Below are positions 6,423 through 11,815 of a stretch of DNA of 11,815 nucleotides, in pieces. The translations under genes and the position numbers were made by a program. The DNA lies in NCBI GenBank assembly GCA_003451645.1, contig DMER01000224.1, positions 28,250 to 40,064 of the forward strand. The letters run 5' to 3'. The notes under the pieces were generated by a model. That model saw only the letters and a list, made by a program, of their open reading frames with translations. It did no database searches and was not told the DNA's origin. Position 1 is the stretch's first letter. Each line of letters starts with the position of its first letter. This DNA is from Alphaproteobacteria bacterium. GTDB taxonomy: Bacteria; Pseudomonadota; Alphaproteobacteria; Micropepsales; Micropepsaceae.

Positions 6423-7901
6423 ATGAGCGTTGTGCAAGTGGCTCCCCAACGTCCTCCTGCCGTCGCGAAGACTGGCCTGTTCACCCGGCTTCTGGCGCTC
6501 CTGATCTCTGCGTCTTTGGCGTTTACGCCTTCGGCTCTGGCTCAACCCAGAGGCATTTCCCTGATCCGGGATGCGGAGATTGAGCGGGTCTTACGCAGCT
6601 ACATCGACCCTATTGTAACGGCGGCGGGTCTGAGCCCGTCCTCGGTCAAGTTGTATCTCGTGAATGATGATGCACTGAACGCGTTTGTGGCGGGTGGTCA
6701 GAACATCTTCATCAACACCGGCATGATCATGACGCTGGAGACGCCCAATCAGCTCAAGGGCGTGATCGCCCACGAAACCGGACATATTGCCGGCGGGCAC
6801 TTGGTGCGTGGGCCTGAGGCGTACGAAAAGGTCCAAACGCCCATGTTTGTGACCATGCTCCTCGGCGTCGCCGCGTTTGCGGCCGGTGCGCCCGATTTGG
6901 GTGCCGCCCTTCTGATGGGCTCGACGCAAGTGGCTCAGCGGCAAATTCTGGCCTACAGCCGTACACAAGAGTCTGCCGCCGACCAGGCCGGCGTCGCCTA
7001 TATGACGACGATCAAGCAATCGCCGCAGGGCATGCTTGAGGTCTTTGAGAAGTTCGCCGACCAGGAAATCTTAAGCGGCCGCAAGCTCGACCCTTACGCC
7101 CGCTCCCACCCGTTATCTCGCGAGCGCGTGGCCGCCCTCACCGACCTCAGCGAGCGCTCGCCCTATCGCGAGGTGAAGGACAGCCCGGCCGAGCAACTGG
7201 CCTATGACCTCATGAAGGGAAAGCTGCGGGGCTTTTTGGAGCGCGGCGACGTCACCCTGCGGCGCTATCCGCACAAAGACAAAAGCATGCCGGCGCGTTA
7301 TGCCCGGGCGGTTGCCTATTTTCGCGGCGCCGATCTCGACCGCGCCATGATTGAGATCGATGCGTTACTGGCAGAACGGCCGGACTATCCTTATTTTTGG
7401 GAACTGAAAGGGCAGGTTTACGTGGAGTCGTCCAGGCCCAAGGAAGGCATCGCGCCCTATCGCAAGGCTGCGGCTTTGGCACCTGGCGAACCTCTTATTC
7501 AGGCGAGCTTAGGCGCTGCTCTGGTTGCAACCGAAGACGCCAATAATCTCAAAGAGGCTGTCTCGGTTTTGCGCGCGACCTTGCATAAGGAGCCCGCCAA
7601 TGCCATGGCGTGGTACCACCTTGCTAGCGCCTATGAACGTCTTGGCCAAGAGGGTCAGGCGCAACTGGCAACGGCTGAGCGCTACTTCGCAATTGGCGGC
7701 ATGAAACAAGCCGTACAGTTTGCTGGCCGTGCGCTTCCAAAACTCAAGGAATCGACGCCCGAATGGCTGCGTGCGCGTGATATCATGACCTCCGGCAAAG
7801 ATGGGGCCGACCAGGAAATCGAAAAAGAAAAAGAGCAAGAACCACGTCCCAAGCCCAATATTCCAGAGCAAAGCCGCCGCGTCCCTCTCTTTTCATTCTA
7901 A
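6423..7901 (+). CDS. Periplasmic M48 metalloprotease with TPR domain (BepA-like)
   Basis: 492 aa from the ATG at 6423, which has AAAGG (6410-6414) 8 nt upstream; a GTG directly before it (6420) is the alternative. A signal peptide ends near residue 40 (LLALLISASLAFTPSALA). M48 protease domain: NAFVAGGQNIFINTGMI (86-102), zinc motif HETGH (H117, E118, H121), a hydrophobic stretch at about 141-165, third ligand E183 in TQESAAD, and SHPLSRERV with H229, matching the regulatory 'His-switch' position of E. coli BepA. From about 290 TPR-like helices follow (RYARAVAYFRGADLDRAMIE, then AWYHLASAYERLGQEGQAQL), as in BepA, ending in a charged Glu/Lys tail. Family knowledge: BepA degrades stalled LptD and BAM intermediates and helps LptD assemble. 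The 14-bp gap to the DsbA-like gene makes one operon. Exact substrate assignment is inference. The usual alphaproteobacterial label is M48 family metalloprotease. Confidence 0.93.
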   Translation: MSVVQVAPQRPPAVAKTGLFTRLLALLISASLAFTPSALAQPRGISLIRDAEIERVLRSYIDPIVTAAGLSPSSVKLYLVNDDALNAFVAGGQNIFINTGMIMTLETPNQLKGVIAHETGHIAGGHLVRGPEAYEKVQTPMFVTMLLGVAAFAAGAPDLGAALLMGSTQVAQRQILAYSRTQESAADQAGVAYMTTIKQSPQGMLEVFEKFADQEILSGRKLDPYARSHPLSRERVAALTDLSERSPYREVKDSPAEQLAYDLMKGKLRGFLERGDVTLRRYPHKDKSMPARYARAVAYFRGADLDRAMIEIDALLAERPDYPYFWELKGQVYVESSRPKEGIAPYRKAAALAPGEPLIQASLGAALVATEDANNLKEAVSVLRATLHKEPANAMAWYHLASAYERLGQEGQAQLATAERYFAIGGMKQAVQFAGRALPKLKESTPEWLRARDIMTSGKDGADQEIEKEKEQEPRPKPNIPEQSRRVPLFSF

Positions 7902-7915
7902 GGAACTCTGAAACG

Positions 7916-8695
7916 ATGTCATTTTTCAAAGACCGGGCGGCGCTGGGCGTCATGGCTCTGCTTGCCGTTGGAACCATTGGCGGCGCCTTTGCCCTTATGA
8001 ATGCGGCCTTTGCGGAACCGGAGAGTGCGGGCGGCAACCTGTCCAAGAAACAGATCGAGCGCATCGTGCATGAGTACATCGTCAACCACCCAGAGGTGCT
8101 TGTCGAGGCGATGGAAAAGCTTCAGTCGCGCGAGGAGGACGACAAGCGCAAGAAAGCGCAAGAGAACATTAGCAAGCTCGGCGACAAGCTCTTCAACAAT
8201 GCCGCCGACCACGTCACGGGCAATCCGTCCGGCGATGTGACGATCGTCGAGTTTTTCGATTACCGCTGCGGCTATTGCAAGAAAGCCCGCCCGGAAGTGT
8301 TAGCACTGCTGAAGGCAGACCCGAAGATCCGCCTTGTCGTGAAAGAGTTCCCAATCCTCGGGAAGACATCAGAGACCGCGAGCCGGGCCGCCCTGGCTGC
8401 CAAAAAGCAGGGTAAGTACTGGGATTTCCACTTGGCCTTGATCAAGGAAGCCGATCTGAACGAGACCCGCATTTTTGAGCTCGCGGCCGCAAATGGCATC
8501 GACGTCACCCGGATGAAGACGGATATGCAGGCGACGGACGTCACGAAGGTGATCGATACCAACCACGAGCTCGCCCAGAAGATCGGTGTCGATTCGACGC
8601 CCAGCTTCATCTTTGGCAAGGAGCTGGTCGCGGGCGCCATGTCGCTGGAGCAAATGAAAGATCAAGTGGCAAAGGCGCGTAAAGCTGCGCAGTGA
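7916..8695 (+). CDS. DsbA-family thiol oxidoreductase/isomerase, ScsC/Com1-like
   Basis: 259 aa. The signal peptide or anchor is about residues 1-33 (hydrophobic 9-28, AFA before E34). Residues 45-70 (KQIERIVHEYIVNHPEVLVEAMEKLQ, written here only to mark the segment's ends K45 and Q70) form an amphipathic helical region like the ScsC N-terminal domain, which trimerises ScsC-type disulfide isomerases. The thioredoxin fold follows with active site FFDYRCGYCKKA (C118-G-Y-C121) and the cis-proline loop DSTPSF (P229). It should act in the periplasm, making or reshuffling disulfides. The N-terminal helix favours a Com1/ScsC-like multimer over monomeric DsbA. AAGGA (7900-7904) overlaps the upstream stop codon and lies 11 nt before the ATG. 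The gene follows the M48 protease by 14 bp and is surely co-transcribed. It ends 6 bp from the convergent thiSG. No DsbB-like partner is in the window, so oxidase versus isomerase activity is undecided. Confidence 0.94.
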   Translation: MSFFKDRAALGVMALLAVGTIGGAFALMNAAFAEPESAGGNLSKKQIERIVHEYIVNHPEVLVEAMEKLQSREEDDKRKKAQENISKLGDKLFNNAADHVTGNPSGDVTIVEFFDYRCGYCKKARPEVLALLKADPKIRLVVKEFPILGKTSETASRAALAAKKQGKYWDFHLALIKEADLNETRIFELAAANGIDVTRMKTDMQATDVTKVIDTNHELAQKIGVDSTPSFIFGKELVAGAMSLEQMKDQVAKARKAAQ

Positions 8696-8701
8696 TCCGC
8701 G

Positions 8702-9703
8702 TCAGATGAGCCCAGCCAACGGGCTCGACGGATCGGCATAGCGCTTCTTGGGCATCCGCCCCGCCTTGTACGCTTGGCGTCCCGCGATCACTGCGTGGCG
8801 CATGGCGTGGGCCATCAGCACTGGGTCCTGCGCCTCAGCGATTGCGGTGTTCATGAGAACGCCGTCGCAGCCCAGCTCCATCGCAATGGATGCGTCCGAT
8901 GCTGTCCCAACACCCGCATCGACCAGCACCGGCACCTTGGCCTGCTCGATGATAAGGCGGATGTTGATCGGGTTCTGCACGCCAAGGCCCGAGCCGATGG
9001 GGGCCGCGAGTGGCATGATGGCTGCGCAGCCGATCTCCTCCAGCCTCTGGCACATGAGCGGATCGTCCGAGCAATAGACCATCACTTGAAAGCCGTCTGC
9101 GATGAGCGCCTCAGCCGCCTTTAACGTCTCGACCATGTCGGGATAGAGCGTCTTGCGGTCGCCCAGGACCTCGAGCTTGACGAGTGTCCACCCCCCCGCC
9201 TCGCGGGCCAGCCTCAACGTGCGGACCGCATCTTGTGCCGTATAGCAGCCCGCTGTATTGGGCAGATAGGTATAGCGTGACGGATCGATAAAGTCGGTCA
9301 GCTTGGGTTGCGCGGGGTCGGATAGATTGACCCGGCGTACCGCGACCGTGACGATCTCGGCGCCGCTCGCCACCAAGGCGGCCGCGTTCTGCGCATAGTC
9401 CCGGTACTTGCCTGTGCCAATGATGAGACGCGACTGGAATGTCCGCCCTGCGACCGTCCAGCCATCATCTTGCGGCTCACGGTGATCGCCGCCCCCGACA
9501 AAATTCACAATCTCCAGCCGGTCGCCTTCGGCCAGCACCGTCTGGCCATAGGCGGAGCGCGGCACAATCTCGAGGTTGCGCTCGACCGCAATGCGCCGGT
9601 TGTCGAGATTTAGCTCGGCCAACAGCGCCAACAGGCTCAAGTCCCCGCCGATCTCCCGGGCCTCGCCATTGATCGTCACCCGCAGGGTCGCAGCAGCAGC
9701 CAT
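8702..9703 (-). CDS. thiSG: Fused sulfur carrier ThiS - thiazole synthase ThiG
   Basis: 333 aa. The ATG at 9703 is chosen over the one at 9748 because GAGG (9715-9712) stands 8 nt before it; the upstream start has no Shine-Dalgarno. Residues 5-72 are Thi[13 protein letters not shown], a [19 protein letters not shown] strand-helix unit, and [11 protein letters not shown]. The ThiS tail VGGG (69-72) matches the native C-terminus of free ThiS proteins and is followed without a stop by the linker DHREPQDDG. ThiG starts near W82: IIGTGKY (94-100), catalytic K176 in [20 protein letters not shown] (234-245), and [21 protein letters not shown] split over 261-281. ThiG condenses DXP, ThiS-thiocarboxylate and dehydroglycine into the thiamin thiazole. 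No plausible internal start exists for ThiG alone. No other thi gene and no recognisable TPP riboswitch is nearby. The fusion is clear; how the diglycine is freed for sulfur loading is not. Confidence 0.95.
   Translation of the reverse strand: MAAAATLRVTINGEAREIGGDLSLLALLAELNLDNRRIAVERNLEIVPRSAYGQTVLAEGDRLEIVNFVGGGDHREPQDDGWTVAGRTFQSRLIIGTGKYRDYAQNAAALVASGAEIVTVAVRRVNLSDPAQPKLTDFIDPSRYTYLPNTAGCYTAQDAVRTLRLAREAGGWTLVKLEVLGDRKTLYPDMVETLKAAEALIADGFQVMVYCSDDPLMCQRLEEIGCAAIMPLAAPIGSGLGVQNPINIRLIIEQAKVPVLVDAGVGTASDASIAMELGCDGVLMNTAIAEAQDPVLMAHAMRHAVIAGRQAYKAGRMPKKRYADPSSPLAGLI
8708..8726. terminator. Hairpin at the dsbA-thiSG convergent junction
   Basis: GAGCCC (8708-8713) pairs perfectly with GGGCTC (8721-8726) around a 7-nt loop. 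It begins 12 nt after the dsbA-like stop codon and lies inside the last thiSG codons. No T-run follows on either strand, so it is at best a 3' stabiliser or a weak terminator for the dsbA transcript. Confidence 0.25.
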
Positions 9704-9771
9704 TCGATTCACCTCACCAACTAAACCCGACAGACCGAAGCGCGGCATTTACCAAAGGTACCCTGCGCCAT

Positions 9772-9799
9772 TTGACGGGGTCGCCAGACCCAGTATAAC
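9772..9799 (+). promoter_or_regulatory. Sigma70-type promoter for aroQ-accB-accC
   Basis: TTGACG (9772-9777) and TATAAC (9794-9799) stand 16 nt apart and match the -35 and -10 consensus at five of six positions each. Transcription should begin near 9806, leaving a leader of about 40 nt before the aroQ ATG. The spacer contains a perfect dyad, GGGTC-GCCA-GACCC (9778-9791), which could be an operator. No comparable promoter is seen for the opposite-strand thiSG. Confidence 0.65.
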
Positions 9800-9845
9800 G
9801 GCGCCAGCAATCCCGCGCACTGATATCCTGCCGATCCGCCGTCTT

Positions 9846-10304
9846 ATGCAGAAACCCGTCTACGTCCTCAATGGTCCGTCGCTGAACCTTTTGGGTCAGC
9901 GGGAGCCGCACATCTATGGCACGACCACGTTGAGCGACATCGAAAACATGGTCACGGCACGTGCCCGCGTCCATGGCCTCTCGGTGCAGTTTCGCCAAAC
10001 GAATCATGAAGGGCACATGATCGACTGGGTCATTGAGGCCCGGGAGAAGGCCTGCGGCATCATCATCAATGGGGCTGCGTGGACGCATTCCTCGATCGCC
10101 CTCATGGATGCACTGAAGGCAGCCGAACTGCCGGTCATCGAGGTTCATCTGTCGAACCCCTATGCGCGCGAGGAGTTCCGGCATCTGTCCTATGTTGCGA
10201 AGGTCGCGTCGGGCGTCATTTGCGGCCTCGGCGCGCATGGCTATGTCTTGGCAGTCGATGCTCTGGCCATGAAACTCAACATCACTGGGGGGAGTTCCGC
10301 GTGA
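9846..10304 (+). CDS. aroQ: 3-dehydroquinate dehydratase, type II
   Basis: 152 aa, the usual size for the dodecameric type II enzyme, which converts 3-dehydroquinate to 3-dehydroshikimate in the shikimate pathway. Motifs: VLNGPSLNLLGQREPHIYG (8-25) with catalytic R19 and Y24; FRQTNHEGHMIDWV (49-62); IIINGAAWTHSSIALMDAL (72-90) with N75 and H81; VHLSNPYAREEFRHLSY (100-116) with H101 and R112; and SGVICGLGAHGY (122-133). The common NPAAYTHTS-type segment here reads NGAAWTHSS, a mild variant that keeps the catalytic N and H. The ATG at 9846 fits the family N-terminus and the promoter at 9772-9799; the open frame upstream of it is antisense to thiSG. The Shine-Dalgarno is poor. First gene of the aroQ-accB-accC operon, a classic alphaproteobacterial arrangement. 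Confidence 0.97.
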   Translation: MQKPVYVLNGPSLNLLGQREPHIYGTTTLSDIENMVTARARVHGLSVQFRQTNHEGHMIDWVIEAREKACGIIINGAAWTHSSIALMDALKAAELPVIEVHLSNPYAREEFRHLSYVAKVASGVICGLGAHGYVLAVDALAMKLNITGGSSA

Positions 10305-10314
10305 CCGCGGCCCC
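10289..10314 (+). other. GC-rich intercistronic hairpin between aroQ and accB
   Basis: CCGCG (10297-10301) pairs with CGCGG (10306-10310) over the loop TGAC, which contains the aroQ stop codon. GGGG (10289-10292) can extend the stem with CCCC (10311-10314) across a 4-nt bulge. No T-run follows. It may modulate downstream translation or mRNA stability; the role is unproven. Confidence 0.3.
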
Positions 10315-10335
10315 TCGCTCAACGGATTAGGCCAT

Positions 10336-10884
10336 ATGAAAAAGAAAACCATCCCAGCCAAACCGAGCTCAACCAAGCCGCACCCGGTCAAAGCCCCTAG
10401 CCCTGCGGGCGAAAGTGCTGAGCGCGCGCTCGTGCGGGATCTGGCGCAAATCCTGCGCGATACTGAATTGACCGAGATTGAGGTCGAAAAGGCGGGCTTG
10501 CGGGTTCGGGTCGCCCGGCAAGTCACCATAGCTGCAGCGGGTCTGCCCGGCGCGAGCCATCACGCTGCACATAGCGAGGCTCGCCCGGTTCCGGCTCCGG
10601 CGACTGTGCTGAGCCCAGCACTGACGCCAGCCGAGGATCGCTCCACACATCCCGGCGCGCTCAAGTCACCCATGGTTGGGACCGCTTATGCGGCGTCGCA
10701 GCCCGGCGCCGCGCCTTTTGTAAAACTTGGTGATTCGGTGAAGGAGGGTCAGACCTGCCTCATCATCGAAGCGATGAAAACCATGAATCAAATCCCTGCC
10801 CCGCGCGCTGGCAAGGTGATCGACATTTTGTTCAAGGACGCAACACCCGTTGAGTTCGGCGAAGTTCTCCTCATCATCGAATAG
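10336..10884 (+). CDS. accB: Biotin carboxyl carrier protein of acetyl-CoA carboxylase
   Basis: 182 aa. It carries biotin between the biotin carboxylase (AccC) and the carboxyltransferase (AccA/AccD) in malonyl-CoA synthesis. Residues 1-28 form a Lys/Pro/Ser-rich leader, MKKKTIPAKPSSTKPHPVKA and on. Residues 30-61 form the conserved N-terminal helix-strand unit (ERALVRDLAQIL, LTEIEVEKAGLRVRVARQ), followed by an Ala/Pro-rich linker (about 66-108). The biotinyl domain starts at SPMVGTAYAA (111-120), has the AccB-type 'thumb' (SQPGAAPFVKLGDSVKEG) and the biotinylation motif EAMKTM with K148, and ends EVLLIIE. The ATG at 10336 lies 31 nt after aroQ; GGATTAGG upstream is a weak ribosome-binding site. 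Co-transcribed with accC 32 bp downstream, so carrier and carboxylase are made together. Confidence 0.96.
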   Translation: MKKKTIPAKPSSTKPHPVKAPSPAGESAERALVRDLAQILRDTELTEIEVEKAGLRVRVARQVTIAAAGLPGASHHAAHSEARPVPAPATVLSPALTPAEDRSTHPGALKSPMVGTAYAASQPGAAPFVKLGDSVKEGQTCLIIEAMKTMNQIPAPRAGKVIDILFKDATPVEFGEVLLIIE

Positions 10885-10916
10885 CGTCCGGACAGCGTCG
10901 CTTGTGAGTACCCATC

Positions 10917-11815
10917 ATGTTTGACAAGGTCCTGATTGCCAATCGCGGCGAGATTGCCATGCGCATCAACCGCGCCTGCCACGAAATGGGCATCAAGACG
11001 GTTGCCGTGCACAGCACGGCGGATGCCAATGCCATGCATGTGCGCATGGCCGATGAGAGCGTGTGTATCGGCCCACCTGCGGCTGCACAAAGCTATCTCA
11101 ATATCCCAGCCATTATCTCCGCCTGCGAAATCACGGGGGCACAAGCGATCCATCCGGGCTATGGCTTCTTGTCCGAGAACGCCAAATTCGCCGAAATCAT
11201 CGAGGAGCATGGCCTGACTTTCATTGGTCCGCGCTCGGAGCATATCCGGCTCATGGGCGACAAGATCCAGGCCAAGGCCGCCGTGAAGGCGTTGGGCATC
11301 CCTGTGGTGCCAGGGTCCGACGGCGGGATCACCGATGATGATGAGGCACACCGGCTTGCTGGCAAGATCGGCTACCCGGTGCTTGTCAAGGCGGCGGCGG
11401 GCGGCGGCGGACGCGGTATGAAAGTGGCGCGCAGCGAAGGCGAATTATCGGTCGCTCTGGCTACTGCGCGGTCAGAGGCAAAGTCCGCCTTTGGCGATGA
11501 CAGTGTCTATCTGGAGAAATATCTGGAGACCCCGCGCCATATAGAGATCCAAGTCATTGCCGACAGCCACGGCGCGGTCAGGCATTTGGGCGAGCGCGAT
11601 TGTTCGCTGCAGCGCCGCCATCAAAAAATCTTAGAGGAGGCTCTATCCCCTGCCCTCAATGCCTCAGAGCGCAATCGCATCGGCGACATCGTCACCAAGG
11701 CCATCGCACAGCTGGGCTATTTGGGCGTGGGGACAGTCGAATTTCTCTACGAGAATGGCGAGTTCTATTTCATCGAAATGAACACCAGACTCCAGGTCGA
11801 GCATCCGGTGACCGA
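10917..11815 (+). CDS. accC: Biotin carboxylase subunit of acetyl-CoA carboxylase (3' end outside window)
   Basis: The first 299 codons are present; the frame runs open off the right edge (family length is about 450 aa). The enzyme uses ATP and bicarbonate to carboxylate biotin on AccB. Start [20 protein letters not shown] is the standard N-terminus. Landmarks: K116 and K158 (ATP binding), the glycine-rich [11 protein letters not shown] (160-170), RHIEIQV with H208, [12 protein letters not shown] (226-237) with K237, E275 (VEFLY), [11 protein letters not shown] (286-296) with E287, N289, R291 and E295. Thus all metal and bicarbonate residues in the visible part are intact. One oddity: the usual EEAP after the QRRHQK segment reads EEAL (L243; codon CTA, one transition from CCA). 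The ribosome-binding site is weak (GAG at 10906-10908). The missing part should hold the catalytic Arg near 338 of the E. coli enzyme. Confidence 0.97.
   Translation, partial: MFDKVLIANRGEIAMRINRACHEMGIKTVAVHSTADANAMHVRMADESVCIGPPAAAQSYLNIPAIISACEITGAQAIHPGYGFLSENAKFAEIIEEHGLTFIGPRSEHIRLMGDKIQAKAAVKALGIPVVPGSDGGITDDDEAHRLAGKIGYPVLVKAAAGGGGRGMKVARSEGELSVALATARSEAKSAFGDDSVYLEKYLETPRHIEIQVIADSHGAVRHLGERDCSLQRRHQKILEEALSPALNASERNRIGDIVTKAIAQLGYLGVGTVEFLYENGEFYFIEMNTRLQVEHPVT

Noticed and set aside
9704..9748. A 15-codon N-terminal extension of thiSG from the ATG at 9748
   Set aside because: No Shine-Dalgarno before it, while the ATG at 9703 has GAGG at ideal distance and matches where ThiS begins.
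9704..9845. TPP riboswitch upstream of thiSG
   Set aside because: No CTGAGA-type or partner THI-box sequence is visible in the 142-bp intergenic region on the minus strand.
1..11815. CRISPR arrays, insertion sequences, att sites, tRNA or rRNA genes
   Set aside because: No regularly spaced repeats, transposase motifs, terminal inverted repeats or tRNA-like cloverleaf sequences were seen on reading both strands.

Overview
This is an ordinary, compact chromosomal housekeeping region of an alphaproteobacterium. Gene content (RNase E ending in a GWW tail, an M48/TPR protease beside a DsbA-type protein, and aroQ-accB-accC in a row) and high-GC codon use suggest a member related to Hyphomicrobiales or Rhodospirillales; the sequence alone does not allow a finer placement. 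I see no mobile element, CRISPR array, tRNA or rRNA, and no defence or secretion system. I found no exciting undescribed system. The interest lies in protein architecture, leader structures and one possible gene relic.

Layout, left to right: (1) the 5' part of a divergent N-acetylmuramoyl-L-alanine amidase (amiC type, minus strand) runs off the left edge; (2) a 711-bp intergenic region separates it from rne and holds no confident gene, but it contains a possible decayed helix-turn-helix reading frame and several hairpins; (3) rne (980 aa) is followed by a small membrane-anchored TPR protein; (4) a class I/II aminotransferase lies on the minus strand, overlapping the TPR gene tail to tail by 14 bp within a hairpin that contains both stop codons; (5) a 217-bp divergent region rich in dyads leads to a two-gene operon of a BepA-like M48 metalloprotease and an ScsC/Com1-like DsbA thiol oxidoreductase/isomerase; (6) a fused thiS-thiG thiazole synthase lies on the minus strand, 6 bp from the end of the dsbA gene; (7) a well-formed sigma70-type promoter drives aroQ-accB-accC, and accC runs off the right edge.

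Functionally the window covers peptidoglycan hydrolysis at division (AmiC), mRNA turnover (RNase E with a C-terminal PNPase-docking motif), periplasmic protein quality control and disulfide chemistry (M48 plus DsbA-like), thiamin thiazole synthesis (ThiSG), the shikimate pathway (AroQ), and the first step of fatty-acid synthesis (AccB and AccC). Coordinates and residue numbers were derived by hand translation. Family names rest on recognised motifs, not on database searches.
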